From positions 1 through 32,170 of the forward strand of contig JADGDH010000018.1 of NCBI GenBank assembly GCA_016745015.1: a stretch of DNA of 32,170 nucleotides, written 5' to 3'. A program made the translations under genes and the position numbers. This document shows positions 17,857 to 29,500 of this stretch, piece by piece (position 1 is the first letter of the stretch; each line of letters begins with the position of its first letter). The notes under the pieces are model-generated. The model was not told the DNA's origin, did no database searches, and saw only the letters and a program-made list of their open reading frames with translations. Source of the stretch: Colwellia sp. Lineage in GTDB: Bacteria; Pseudomonadota; Gammaproteobacteria; Enterobacterales; Alteromonadaceae.

Positions 17857-17895
17857 ACAAAAGTCCACATTAACGATAAGCCAATGTGGTTTTTA
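17857..17895. terminator. Probable bidirectional terminator between batD-like gene and ihfA
   Basis: CCACATT (17865-17871) pairs with AATGTGG (17883-17889) across an 11-base loop, followed by six T residues on plus. An A-rich stretch upstream gives a U-rich tail on minus. It lies between two convergent genes and probably serves both. Confidence 0.75.
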
Positions 17896-17937
17896 TTATT
17901 CTAATGAAGAAATTAAAATGATAACAACTAAAAAATA

Positions 17938-18231
17938 TTAATCGCTATTACCCTCTTCAACACGGCTCTTTAATTTTTGACCCGGTCTAAAAGTAACAAC
18001 TTTACGGGCAGAAATTGGAATATCTTCGCCTGTTTTAGGATTACGACCTGGACGTTCGCTTTTCTGACGCAAATCGAAATTACCAAAACCAGAAAGCTTT
18101 ACTTGTTCACCACTTTCTAAGGTTTCACGAATCTCTTCAAAAAATATTTCAACCATTTCTTTTGCGTCGCGCTTGCTAAGCCCAACTTTTTCAAATAAAT
18201 GTTCTGCTACTTCTGCTTTGGTAAGCGCCAT
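17938..18231 (-). CDS. ihfA: Integration host factor subunit alpha
   Basis: A 97-residue DNA-bending protein of the HU/IHF family. The start [15 protein letters not shown], core [11 protein letters not shown] and beta-arm [14 protein letters not shown] are those of IHF alpha. Pro65 of the arm tip, which intercalates between base pairs, is present. It pairs with IhfB, encoded elsewhere, and bends DNA at specific sites in replication, recombination and promoter control. It starts four bases after the end of pheT, the same gene order as in E. coli, so it is probably expressed from the pheST operon. Confidence 0.97.
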   Translation of the reverse strand: MALTKAEVAEHLFEKVGLSKRDAKEMVEIFFEEIRETLESGEQVKLSGFGNFDLRQKSERPGRNPKTGEDIPISARKVVTFRPGQKLKSRVEEGNSD

Positions 18232-18234
18232 TGC

Positions 18235-20673
18235 TTAGTCCCTCAGTGATGCGTTCAATTCTGTTTTTAAGGAATCAACGACTCGATCAATAACATCTGT
18301 GATGTCTTTTTCTTCAAGCGTTTTGTTCGTATCCTGTAATACTAAGGCGATGGCAAGGCTCTTAAAGCCTTCTTCAATACCTTCACCTTGGTATACATCA
18401 AACAAGTTTAGATCAATTAAATGATTTCCGCCAACCTTTTCAATAAGTTGTAACACATTTTTTGCATCAACATCTTCTTTTACTACTACTGCAAGATCTC
18501 TTCTATTTGCAGGAAAGCGAGATATGTCGCAGGCTTCGGGGATTTTTTGTTCTAATATTTCGGCCAATAACAGCTCAAAAATTAAAGTTCGACCATTTAA
18601 TCCTAATTTTCTTTCTAATTCAGGGTGTAAGGCTCCAACATAGCCCACTAAATGACCATTTTTGGTGATTTTAGCTGTTTGTCCTGGGTGTAAAGCATCA
18701 ACTTCAGCCTTTGAAAACTCATAAGTATCTACATTACACGTCAATGACAAAAGCGCTTCAACATCACCTTTAATATCATAAAAATCTGTTGCCGCTTTTT
18801 CTATATCCCAATGCTCGTCTACTCGGTTACCACTGATCACCCCTGCAATCATATTTTGTTGACGAACACCATTTTCAGCACTTTCATCAGGTACAAAACG
18901 TAAGCCTGTTTCAAATAAGCGTACTCGACCTTGCTGACGGTTTTGATTGTAAACAACTGATTGCAACAAACCTGTCCACAAACTTAAGCGCATTTCTGAC
19001 ATTTCTGAAGAAATAGGGTGTGGTAATGTCATCACTTTTTGCTCAGGGTGAATTAGCGATTGTATTTTTGGATCAACAAAACTGTAAGTGATGGCTTCTT
19101 GATATTCACGGTTAACCAATGTTTGCTTTAATTTAGCTAATGAAATACTCGCTTCTTTTTGTGCCACCATTTTCAATGTGGCTTTTGGCGCAATATTTGG
19201 AATATTGTTATAACCATAAATACGAGCCACTTCTTCAATTAAGTCAACTTCAAATTTAATATCAAAACGATAAGCAGGAACTACAACATGCCAAACTTTA
19301 GCGCCTCTTTCTCCCTTTTCACTTACATCAAAACCAAAACGGGTTAAAATTTCAGAAACTTGCGCATCTTTAACATGATGACCAATGCGACTGTCTAATT
19401 TTTCACGGCGTAAACTAACATCTTTAGTTTGCGGAATATTTTCACTTGATTTAGCTTCAACAATTGGACCTGCTTGACCGCCAACAATGTCTAATAACAA
19501 TTGCGTAGCACGCTCAATAGCGTCATGCTGTAATGTTGGATCGATACCACGCTCATAACGATGTGATGCATCTGTATGTAAGCCGTATTGACGCGCTTTC
19601 CCTAAAATAGCTAGTGGCGCGAAGAAAGCACTTTCTAAGAAGATATCTGTTGATTCACTGGTTACACCTGAATCAAGACCACCGAAAATACCTGCAATAG
19701 CTAATGCTTTATCGTTACCGTGTTCAGGGGAATCGGCAATCACTAGTGTTTTATCTTTTAAGGTAACTTCGTTGGTATCTAATAAGGTTAATTTTTCATC
19801 TTTCTTAGCAAAACGTACCTTAATACCACCGTCAATTTTAGCTAAATCAAAAGCATGCATTGGATGACCAAGCTCTAACAAAACATAGTTAGTCACATCA
19901 ACAACAGGATCAATTGAACGTGTTCCGCAGCGGCGTAGTTTTTCTACCATCCACAACGGTGTTTGAGCATTTGGGTTAATGTTTTTAATAACACGACCTA
20001 AATAACGAGGACACGCTTCGCCTGCTTCGATTGTAATTTCACGAACGTCATCAATAGTTGGTACTACGGCTTTTATCTCTATTTCAGTTACCGATTGTGA
20101 ATTAAGCACACCAACTTCGCGTGCTAAACCCTTAATACCTAAACAGTCACCACGGTTAGCCGTTAAATCAACATCTATGGTCACATCGTTTAAGTCTAAA
20201 TATTCACGAACACACATACCAACAGGAGCATCAAGTGCTAATTCCATAATACCGTCAGAGTCTTCTGCTAAACCAATTTCAGACTCACTACACAACATAC
20301 CAAAAGAAAGTATGCCACGTAATTTTGCTTTTTTAATTTTAAAGTCGCCAGGTAAAACTGCGCCAACAGTTGCAACAGCAACTTTTAACCCTTTACGACA
20401 ATTTTTTGCACCACAAACAATATCGACTAATTCGCCCTTTTCTACATTATCTGAGGAAAAATCACCAAGGCTAACTTTAGTGATTTGTAATTTGTCTGCA
20501 TCAGGGTGTGGTCCACATTCAACGACCTCACCAATAATAACGCTACTGAACTCACCAGCAACAGGATCAACTCCGTCTACTTCTAAACCAGCCATAGTAA
20601 TTTGATGAGCTAATTCATCAGATGAAAGTGCAGGATTTACCCACTCACGTAACCAAGATTCACTAAATTTCAT
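18235..20673 (-). CDS. pheT: Phenylalanine-tRNA ligase beta subunit
   Basis: An 812-residue beta subunit of the alpha2-beta2 enzyme that charges tRNA-Phe in the cytoplasm; slightly longer than the E. coli protein (795). The N-terminal tRNA-binding (EMAP-like) domain includes [15 protein letters not shown] (about 57-71). The B3/4 editing region contains [10 protein letters not shown], the B5 domain lies near 405-480, and the C-terminal FDX-ACB anticodon-binding domain (about 715-808) includes [20 protein letters not shown] precedes the ATG. It lies 10 bases after pheS and three bases before ihfA, one operon. Confidence 0.97.
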   Translation of the reverse strand: MKFSESWLREWVNPALSSDELAHQITMAGLEVDGVDPVAGEFSSVIIGEVVECGPHPDADKLQITKVSLGDFSSDNVEKGELVDIVCGAKNCRKGLKVAVATVGAVLPGDFKIKKAKLRGILSFGMLCSESEIGLAEDSDGIMELALDAPVGMCVREYLDLNDVTIDVDLTANRGDCLGIKGLAREVGVLNSQSVTEIEIKAVVPTIDDVREITIEAGEACPRYLGRVIKNINPNAQTPLWMVEKLRRCGTRSIDPVVDVTNYVLLELGHPMHAFDLAKIDGGIKVRFAKKDEKLTLLDTNEVTLKDKTLVIADSPEHGNDKALAIAGIFGGLDSGVTSESTDIFLESAFFAPLAILGKARQYGLHTDASHRYERGIDPTLQHDAIERATQLLLDIVGGQAGPIVEAKSSENIPQTKDVSLRREKLDSRIGHHVKDAQVSEILTRFGFDVSEKGERGAKVWHVVVPAYRFDIKFEVDLIEEVARIYGYNNIPNIAPKATLKMVAQKEASISLAKLKQTLVNREYQEAITYSFVDPKIQSLIHPEQKVMTLPHPISSEMSEMRLSLWTGLLQSVVYNQNRQQGRVRLFETGLRFVPDESAENGVRQQNMIAGVISGNRVDEHWDIEKAATDFYDIKGDVEALLSLTCNVDTYEFSKAEVDALHPGQTAKITKNGHLVGYVGALHPELERKLGLNGRTLIFELLLAEILEQKIPEACDISRFPANRRDLAVVVKEDVDAKNVLQLIEKVGGNHLIDLNLFDVYQGEGIEEGFKSLAIALVLQDTNKTLEEKDITDVIDRVVDSLKTELNASLRD

Positions 20674-20683
20674 TTGTGGTTTC

Positions 20684-21766
<1,083 letters not shown>

Positions 21767-21806
21767 TTACATGAAAAATAAGATTTATGTAGCGTTAATA
21801 GTGCTT

Positions 21807-22085
21807 TTAAGGCGTTTTTTTAACTTTATCACTACTATCCGTTGTTGTACGAGAAGCATTCCGCTGTTCCGTTTCTCGCTTAACGAGAAGAAAGGTTAAA
21901 TACATTTTAGTTGGCAAAGAGAATATCAAACCAAAAGCGATGCAAACAGCACTAATAATAATACCTGTAACGCCTAAAGACTCCATATATTCACTAAAAT
22001 TATGTAAATAAATACCAAGTATTAACAAACTCAAACCAATGCCAACACATATTTTCAATAACTTTATTAATTTTTGTTCAGACAT
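21807..22085 (-). CDS. Small two-helix membrane protein, unknown function
   Basis: A 92-residue protein starting MSEQKLIKLLK. Two hydrophobic segments (about 11-25, ICVGIGLSLLILGIY, and 37-55, LGVTGIIISAVCIAFGLIF) point to an inner-membrane protein with a charged, Thr/Ser-rich C-terminal tail. I do not recognise the family. The ATG at 22085 has GGAG at a six-base spacing; an in-frame TTG at 22097 overlaps that site and is rejected. It begins 13 bases after the porin stop, so it is likely co-transcribed with the porin. Its stop is 128 bases before pheS. Confidence 0.7.
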   Translation of the reverse strand: MSEQKLIKLLKICVGIGLSLLILGIYLHNFSEYMESLGVTGIIISAVCIAFGLIFSLPTKMYLTFLLVKRETEQRNASRTTTDSSDKVKKTP

Positions 22086-22098
22086 AACGTTCTCCAAA

Positions 22099-23244
22099 TT
22101 AAAAAATAAATCTCATACCAATGCCCGTTGCATTTTCAGCTAGATCACTACTTTCATTTGACAGTTTTGAATTATCAAATTTACTTTCGATAAAAAAGTA
22201 AAAATCTTCATCCCAATTATATTTTGCGCTTAAGATGCTATATTGTTTATGGTACGTTCCGTCAGCGCCTAAGAAGGTGTTTGATTTATCTTGTAATGAA
22301 ATATAACCAACAACCAACGAGATATCATTTTCAAAGCGATACTCTGAATACAATTCTAACCCTTTTGCTTTATTCATTAATTGACCAACATCATTCATAT
22401 CATGATTAGTCATATCCGTATAAACAAATGCAACATGCAAACCTATATTATTATACTGTCGATAAGTGATATAAGCAGAAACCAATTCATCGTCAATTTT
22501 CATTGAGCTTTCACCATTAGCACCTAAACTAAGCTTTGCCTTGTTATAAGCCACCCCTAGGCCAATATCTAATGGTGCTTTGTATAAAATAGACATACCA
22601 TAAGAGTCTGAAAAATTAAGAACAGCAGCAAAGTCCTTACCATCTTCACCATGTACATTTAACTGTTCACTCGAGGCTAAATACTGAGTAGCAAAACTAA
22701 AACTTTTATATTTAATTCGATATTGTAATGCTTGTTCTGCGCGACCTGTGCCAGAAAAACCACCATCAGTACCAAAATTATAAGTACCTTGAGCACCACC
22801 GCCAAAGATTTCAAACCAATCAGTAACGCCGCCTACATCATAAGAAACACCCCATTGTTTCCCCATAGTAAAACGTCCATAATCTTGGTGTTCAAAACCA
22901 ACATAACCTTGGCGTAGCCAAATAACATCATCTGTAGGGCCAGTACTTGTTAAGCCACTATTATTAAAAACAATTTGGTTATTCGTATTTGACAGTTGTA
23001 CACCCCACTCTAATTTGGCTAAAACTTGCCAATCATCTTTAATATTATGGGATATATCAAAAATATAACGTGAAAAACCATCATTAACTTCATCAAGTTC
23101 ATTGCCTCTTAGATAATAAACTGACAAATCACCACTAAAATTAAAGGCAGTTTTATCATTATTGAATACTTCTATACTCTTCGCTTCTGGTATAAATATA
23201 CATAATGCAGATAACACACTTAACATAACAAGTTGTTTTTTCAT
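22099..23244 (-). CDS. Outer-membrane porin (general Gram-negative type)
   Basis: A 381-residue trimeric-porin-like beta barrel. A Sec signal peptide (KKQLVMLSVLSALCIFIPEAKS) is followed by alternating amphipathic strands and an ending in Phe (GIGMRFIF), the outer-membrane assembly signal. Segments such as SRYIFDISHNIKDDWQVLAKLEWG and YVGFEHQDYGRFTMGKQWG resemble strands 2-5 and the loop region of OmpC/OmpU-type porins. It would allow small solutes through the outer membrane; selectivity is not deducible. The ATG at 23244 has AAGGA six bases upstream; a GTG one codon earlier is unlikely. It lies 42 bases after ydiJ and 13 before the small membrane gene, on the same strand. Confidence 0.85.
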   Translation of the reverse strand: MKKQLVMLSVLSALCIFIPEAKSIEVFNNDKTAFNFSGDLSVYYLRGNELDEVNDGFSRYIFDISHNIKDDWQVLAKLEWGVQLSNTNNQIVFNNSGLTSTGPTDDVIWLRQGYVGFEHQDYGRFTMGKQWGVSYDVGGVTDWFEIFGGGAQGTYNFGTDGGFSGTGRAEQALQYRIKYKSFSFATQYLASSEQLNVHGEDGKDFAAVLNFSDSYGMSILYKAPLDIGLGVAYNKAKLSLGANGESSMKIDDELVSAYITYRQYNNIGLHVAFVYTDMTNHDMNDVGQLMNKAKGLELYSEYRFENDISLVVGYISLQDKSNTFLGADGTYHKQYSILSAKYNWDEDFYFFIESKFDNSKLSNESSDLAENATGIGMRFIF

Positions 23245-23286
23245 CACAAATCCTTAATGAAGTTGATTGTTACTTAACCTATCTAA

Positions 23287-26200
23287 TTATTTCAAAACTG
23301 CAATTAAAGCTTCAACTGGATGCCTAGCTTTAAGCTCTGTTAAACGTTTAACTTGCGAACGACACGAAAAACCGGTTGCTAATATTTGATCTGGTGCTAA
23401 TTCAGTTATTTTAGGTTGCCAACTTAACTCAAATAGATCTTTTGAATTTTCTAAATTAGATTTTTCATGACCATAAGTCCCCGCCATGCCGCAACAACCA
23501 ACACTCACTTTGTCTAACGTTAAGCCAAAATGATTAAATATATCTAACCATTCATTTTCACTATTAACTAAGGCTGTTTTTTCAGTGCAATGGGAAAATA
23601 GCTTAAACGCTTGTTGATTATCTTTAGCGTCAGACTTAAACACCTTGTCTTGTTTGATAAATAACAATAGCCATTCGTGCGCTAATTGCACAGTAAAGCT
23701 ACCGCGTTTATCACCGAGTGTTTTCGTGTACTCATCGCGATAACAAAGTACCATTGAAGCATCCATGCCAAGCATTGGAATGTTTAGTTTTGCTAACTGA
23801 TTTAAAAACTCACTTGATGATTTTGCTGTATTAGCAAAGCGTGCTAAAAAGCCTTTAACATGCTGCGCTTTACCGTTTGGCTTAAAAGGTAATAAAATAG
23901 GCTCTAAACCAAGTTTTTTTATTAACGCCATCATACTCTCTACCGTGTTGGCATCGTAAAATGAAGTAAATGGGTCTTGCACTATAAGCACGTAACCTTT
24001 ACGTTGTGTTTCTGTTAAACCTTGCAATTTACCTAAATCAAAACCTGAATAACCTGCCTTTTTCACTTTATTTTTTAACGTTGGCACACTGAGTAATGGC
24101 GTGTTTACGTAGCCAATGGTACTTTCAGATAACTTGTCATAAGCTTTCAAACTTAAAATGCTGTTAACCAGTTTTGGCGTTTTTGCCATTAATGGTGCTA
24201 ATACTTCTACATTAGCTACTAAGTGATCTTTTAACGGTCGAGGATAACGTGAGTGGTACAAATTAATAAAGCGGCTTCTAAAGTCTGGCACATCCACTTT
24301 AATAGGGCATTGGCTAGCACAAGCTTTACAAGCTAAACAACCTTGCATGGCCTCCATAACTTCATGTGAAAAGTCATCTTTGTTTTTGTCTTTATTGAAG
24401 AAAGACAATTTAAATTTCGCAATACTCGTATCAAGTAATTTCTTGATACTCCAAGTATTGATGTCTTGCTCTAATGCTAGAACATCAACACCTTGCTTTT
24501 CTAATAATCGTAACCATTCGCGCATTAACCCTGCACGACCTTTAGGTGAGTGACGTCGGTCTTTAGTCACTTTGCTCGACGGACACATTGGGCTGTTAGC
24601 GTCATAATTAAAACATAAGCCGTTACCGTTACAGTCTATCGCTGCGCTAAATGAATTTTTCACTGTTACTGGAATTTGTCGATCAAAGTAACCACGTTTA
24701 ATATCGTCAACACTGACTAATTTTTCGCTTGAATCAATGGGAGTACAAATTTTCCCCGGATTCATTTTATTTAACGGATCGAACACGGCTTTAATTTTTC
24801 TTAATTCAGTAAAGAGCGTTTCACCAAAAAATTCAGGCCCGTACTCACTGCGATAACCTTTACCATGTTCACCCCACATTAACCCGCCATATTTAGCCGT
24901 AAGTTTGACTACTTTATCAGATAAAGTACGTAGTAATATTTCCTGCTCAGGGTCACACATATCAAGGGCTGGGCGAACATGTAAAACACCTGCATCTACA
25001 TGACCAAACATACCATAATGCAAGTTATAGCTGTCAAGTAAAGCCCTGAATTCATGAATAAAATCAGCTAAATTTTCTGGTGGTACAGCAGTATCTTCGG
25101 CAAAAGCCAGTGGCTTCTGACTACCATCAGTATTACCCAATAATCCCACCGCTTTTTTACGCATTGCATAGAGTTTATTAATGCTGCTTAAATCTGAGGT
25201 AACCTGATAACCAATAACACCAGTAGAATCGCCACTTTGTTCATTAGCGATAGTGTCATCTAAACTTGCAGTAAGTATGGCTACTTGCTCAGCTAACGCT
25301 TCAACACTAGTACCATTAAACTCGACGATATTAATGCCATCCATTACTTTGTCAGGCACATCAGTAATTAAGTCACTGACGCTATGCCAAACAATATCTT
25401 GCTTGGCTAGATTTAATACTTTGCTGTCAATGGTTTCAACTGACGTTGCTTTTGCATTGACTAAAAATGGCGAGTGGCGCAATGCAGAATCAAAACTATC
25501 ATATTTTATATTGATTAACGTTTTAGCTGGGCTGATAGGAGTAATATTAAGTTTTGCCTGACAAACAAAAGCCAACGAACCTTCAGAGCCAGTGATCAAG
25601 CGACTTAAGTCAAAGGTGTTAAGCTCATCATTACCTTTGGCTTGCAAAACATTTTCTAAATCATAGCCCGTTAAGAAACGATTAAGTCGTGGAAACTTAT
25701 CTAAAATAAGCTGACGGTTATCAAGACAAGAAGCAAGGGCTTGTTTAATAATTTGGCCGTGACTGCTATCTTTTGTGGCTAAATTTTGTGCCTGAGCAAT
25801 AGTCATCGGCTCAGTATTTAACACATCGCCATTCGCTAATACTGACTCAAGTGCTAAAACATGGTTTGACGTTTTACCATAAACTAAAGATCCCTGCCCT
25901 GAAGCATCGGTATTAATCATACCGCCAATAGTAGCGCGATTAGAGGTTGATAAATCAGGTGCAAAGAAAAAACCATGAGGACGTAAAAAATCATTAAGCT
26001 GATCTTTAACCACGCCGGCTTCAACTTTAACCCATTTTTCTTCAATATTAATGGCTAAAACTTTGTTCATGTACTTAGACAAATCAACAATGATGCCCGG
26101 TGTTAAACTTTGACCATTGGTTCCTGTGCCGCCGCCTCTAGCGCTAAATTTAATCTCACCATATTTTTCTTCACTCGCCGTTTGAGCAAGTAAAATAATA

Positions 26201-26388
26201 TCTTGCTGAGTACGCGGGTTAATCACTAACTGAGGTAGTTGCTGGTAAACACTGTTGTCAGTAGCCACAGCAAGACGAGCACTATATTTAGCACTGATAT
26301 CACCCGTGAAATTTTTAGCCTTTAAAGCGGTAACAAAGTTTTCAAAAATAGCGGGCAAATGAGTTTGATGATCAATACGGGGTAACAT
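23287..26388 (-). CDS. ydiJ: YdiJ-type FAD/Fe-S dehydrogenase (D-2-hydroxyglutarate type)
   Basis: A 1033-residue flavoprotein closely following E. coli YdiJ (1018 residues) along its whole length. The FAD-binding half starts with SARGGGTGTNGQSLTPGIIVD (about 81-101) and continues through TSNRATIGGMINTDASGQG and a VAO-type C-terminal cap with YGMFGHVDAGVLHVRPALDM. The Fe-S half has CNGNGLCFNYDANSPMCPS, then CLACKACASQCP with cysteines 684, 687, 690 and 694 for a [4Fe-4S] cluster. The C-terminal CCG-type domain contains VGCCGMAGTYGHE (about 963-975). YdiJ proteins are linked to oxidation of D-2-hydroxyglutarate or related 2-hydroxyacids, with electrons passing to the quinone pool; this is family knowledge. 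Cytoplasmic, possibly membrane-associated. An extended -10 promoter lies about 35 bases upstream. Confidence 0.93.
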   Translation of the reverse strand: MLPRIDHQTHLPAIFENFVTALKAKNFTGDISAKYSARLAVATDNSVYQQLPQLVINPRTQQDIILLAQTASEEKYGEIKFSARGGGTGTNGQSLTPGIIVDLSKYMNKVLAINIEEKWVKVEAGVVKDQLNDFLRPHGFFFAPDLSTSNRATIGGMINTDASGQGSLVYGKTSNHVLALESVLANGDVLNTEPMTIAQAQNLATKDSSHGQIIKQALASCLDNRQLILDKFPRLNRFLTGYDLENVLQAKGNDELNTFDLSRLITGSEGSLAFVCQAKLNITPISPAKTLINIKYDSFDSALRHSPFLVNAKATSVETIDSKVLNLAKQDIVWHSVSDLITDVPDKVMDGINIVEFNGTSVEALAEQVAILTASLDDTIANEQSGDSTGVIGYQVTSDLSSINKLYAMRKKAVGLLGNTDGSQKPLAFAEDTAVPPENLADFIHEFRALLDSYNLHYGMFGHVDAGVLHVRPALDMCDPEQEILLRTLSDKVVKLTAKYGGLMWGEHGKGYRSEYGPEFFGETLFTELRKIKAVFDPLNKMNPGKICTPIDSSEKLVSVDDIKRGYFDRQIPVTVKNSFSAAIDCNGNGLCFNYDANSPMCPSSKVTKDRRHSPKGRAGLMREWLRLLEKQGVDVLALEQDINTWSIKKLLDTSIAKFKLSFFNKDKNKDDFSHEVMEAMQGCLACKACASQCPIKVDVPDFRSRFINLYHSRYPRPLKDHLVANVEVLAPLMAKTPKLVNSILSLKAYDKLSESTIGYVNTPLLSVPTLKNKVKKAGYSGFDLGKLQGLTETQRKGYVLIVQDPFTSFYDANTVESMMALIKKLGLEPILLPFKPNGKAQHVKGFLARFANTAKSSSEFLNQLAKLNIPMLGMDASMVLCYRDEYTKTLGDKRGSFTVQLAHEWLLLFIKQDKVFKSDAKDNQQAFKLFSHCTEKTALVNSENEWLDIFNHFGLTLDKVSVGCCGMAGTYGHEKSNLENSKDLFELSWQPKITELAPDQILATGFSCRSQVKRLTELKARHPVEALIAVLK

Positions 26389-26421
26389 GAATATTTTTCT
26401 GTAAAGTAATGAGTTAACCTG

Positions 26422-26430
26422 AGTATATCA
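26422..26430 (-). promoter_or_regulatory. Candidate extended -10 promoter for ydiJ
   Basis: Read on minus, TGATATACT gives an extended -10 element (TGnTATACT), with expected transcription start near 26415, about 27 bases before the ydiJ ATG. No good -35 hexamer is seen, as is usual for extended -10 promoters. Confidence 0.4.
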
Positions 26431-26461
26431 TGGCAACAAAAAATTTTGAGCAGTGGATTAA

Positions 26462-26500
26462 TACTAGTAATGAAATATTAATACTATTTAATTACTAGTA
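26462..26500. repeat. Perfect 10-bp inverted repeat upstream of ydiJ
   Basis: TACTAGTAAT (26462-26471) and ATTACTAGTA (26491-26500) are exact reverse complements separated by 19 bases; each arm contains the palindrome ACTAGT. Arm centres are 29 bases apart, near three helical turns. It lies roughly 47-85 bases upstream of the predicted ydiJ start point, a typical place for an activator or operator pair. The surrounding DNA is very AT-rich, but the arms are not simple AT repeats. Confidence 0.5.
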
Positions 26501-26586
26501 GCTTTGCTTAAGGCATAACAAATCATCTTAAAAAGTCACTTTAAAAAAGGTAAACATATTTCTCCAGTTTGTTATTTCTTATAATA

Positions 26587-29500
26587 TTAGATTAGATTAG
26601 TTGAAGGTGAATTTTCTGTTGGATCTTCTTCTTTAGCCTTAGCTACACCAAAATCTTCTAATACACTGTAAAGACATGGAATAACAAAAATCACTAATAA
26701 AGTAGATGTGGCAATACCAAAGACTATACTTGTTGCCAACGGTATTAAAATTTGAGCTTGAGTACTGGTTTCAAACAACAATGGCGTCATACCCGCAATG
26801 GTTGTAATAGAGGTTAGCAATACCGCTCTAAAACGATCATGACTGGCTTTTACTGCCGCTTCATGTACAGTCAAGCCTGTTTTTACTCGCTTTTTAACAA
26901 ACTCTACCAACAAGATAGAATCATTTACTACAATACCCGCTAGTGAAATAAAGCCCATCATTGATGGCATAGTAAATTGCAAGCCCATTAATAAGTGCCC
27001 CCAAATAACCCCAATCATAGCTAATGGTATTGCAACTAAAACAACAAAAGGCTCTAAGTAACTTTTAAATTGAAATGACAAAAGAACAAACACACCGAAT
27101 AGCCCGATAACAAAAGCACGAACCATTGATAGCTGTGTCGTCCCTGCATTTTTAATTTCACCTTCAAAATTTAAGGATAATTCTGGATAATCTTGCTCAA
27201 ATTGAGGTAACCAACGGTTAGTAATATCAGCAAGTACTTGCTTGGTATTATTCTTATCTACATCAATATCACCATATACAGTTATCGTGCGTTGGTTATT
27301 AACACGGCTAACACGAGCAAAACCTCTAGAAGGTTCAATGTTTGCAACACTAGATAGAGGAATAATAGCTTTCGTTTTAGGATGTATTATTGAAAATGTA
27401 TCAAAGTCTACATATTTATCTCTAGAGCCTGAATCAAGCTTTACTGTCACTTCAAAAGTATCTAAACCAACATTAGTTTCCAATACTTTAGCACCTTGAA
27501 AAGCGCTACGCATTTGGCTAGCAATAGTTTGTGCATCTATACCTAAGTTTAATGCCCCTTCTTTTAAGGTAATAGAAAATTCAGGTTTTCCAGGGCGTAA
27601 ATCATCAAAAACATTTTCAACACCATCATAGCCCGCCAACCATTGTTGCAATTCAAGTGATGCTTTGGATAGCTGTTCAAAACGATCTCCTTTTATGCGA
27701 ACTTCAATGGCTTTACCACTTGGCCCAATCACAGGTTCTTTAAATGATATTGCATGTGCCTGAGCAATAATACCAGCAGTATCACGCCAATAATTAATAA
27801 ACGGCTGAGTGCTAGTTTTCCGTGATTCAGCAGTAAGTAAGTCAACTTTTATTGTCGCTAAATGAGGACCTAATTCATAGGCATCTTCATTTTCATTATA
27901 ACTGACACTAATAGCCTTTATCAGCGGAGCTTGCTCAAATTGTTGAAAGTGCTCGGCTGTTTTTTCTAATGCTATCCGTAATTGTTTAACTACGGCTTCA
28001 GTTTGTTTTAACGGTGTGCCTGAAGGCATTAAAATACGCGCTTGCACCATATCGCCTTCAATATTAGGAAAAGCTGAAAACTTTAAAACTCCAGATGCTA
28101 GCATGCTAATTGAAAAAAGAAATAACGCGATAACACTGCCTAGAAAGGCGTAACGAAAGCGAATGAGTGTTTTTGCCAACTCAGCGACTTTATCTCTAAA
28201 TAGTTCAAATTTTTCTCCAAATTTAATCCGAAATGCTGATACGGTTTTATCCTTAACATGAGACAATGAATGGTTTAAGTGATGAGGCAAAATTAAAAAT
28301 GCTTCAATAAGAGATACGGTGATAACGATTAGTAAAACAATAGGAATAACTTTTAAAACTTGCCCTAAATCACCTTCAATAAAAATTAAACCAGTAAAAA
28401 TACACGCAGTAGTTAAAAATGAAGAAATAACGCCTCGGGCAACAATTTTTGTGCCTTTAATAGAAGCATTTACAGGAGAAAGACCTTTTTTAATTTGACT
28501 ACCAATAGATTCAGAAATAACAATGGCGTCATCCATTAAAATCCCTAATGAAAGCAATAAAGCTACCATAGAGAACATATTAATAGAGATGCCAAATATA
28601 TTTAAAAAGTACATGCTCGCAAGAAAAGATACAGGTAAGCCCATAACAACCCAAAAAGCATAACGAAAAGTAAAAAACAACCACATCACCGCGAAAACAA
28701 GAATAAGCCCTTGCCAAGCATTCGTTGATAATAAGTTAATTCTATCTCTAACAATGCTAGTAGCATCTTGTGTTAATGCCAAAGTCACACCATCAGGTAG
28801 CCTTGCGCGTTCTTTAATTAACATTTCTTCGACAGCTGATAATACGCGTAAACTGTCGTCGGTAGTATTTTTACTGATCGCTAAAATAGCCGCACTTTGA
28901 CCATTAAAGCTAAGCTTATCTTCAGCTAACTCAAAGGTATCAGTAATTTTTGCAATATCTCCTAATAAAACATCATTGCCATTATCCCCACTCATAACAA
29001 CAATATCAGCAAGTTCTGAAACACTTCTTCTTTCATCTGAAAAACGTAACTGTGTTTCTTGAAAGTGTGTTTCAACAGTACCTACAGGTAAATCTACATC
29101 TTGTTTACTAATAATACTGGCTATATCTTGCAAACTAAGACCATAACGTCTGATGTTATAACTAGGTACAGCTACTAAAAGCTGACGATCAGAGAAACCT
29201 TGAATATCAACTAAAGGAATATTTTCGTGACGCAATAAACGCTGTTTAATTTGTTCGGCTAAGGTTTTCAACTCAGCCCGTGGTAACTGGGCTGTTAAAG
29301 CAATAGAAATAACACTTTGTACTCGTCCTATTTCACTGATAATTGCAGGCTCACTTTCGTTTGGAAAATCACTAATTCCGTCAACTGCGCTATTCACGTC
29401 GTCTAAGAACTTAGTAAAATCACCTTTTTCAAACATTTTCACTGTCATAATGCCGATATTTTGGCGAGCCTGACAAACTTTTTCTTCTACAAAACTAATA

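Noticed and set aside
20177-20605. 142-codon open frame on plus inside pheT
   Set aside because: It is antisense to a highly conserved gene, has a Ser/Thr/Pro-rich low-information sequence and no recognisable domain; a shadow of pheT codon usage.
22086-22097. TTG start for the small membrane protein
   Set aside because: The TTG overlaps the ribosome binding site that serves the ATG at 22085.
26515-26575. ATAACAAA ... TTTGTTAT inverted repeat between the RND gene and ydiJ
   Set aside because: Only eight AT-rich bases per arm with a 45-base spacer, well within chance for this base composition; not followed by a U-tract.
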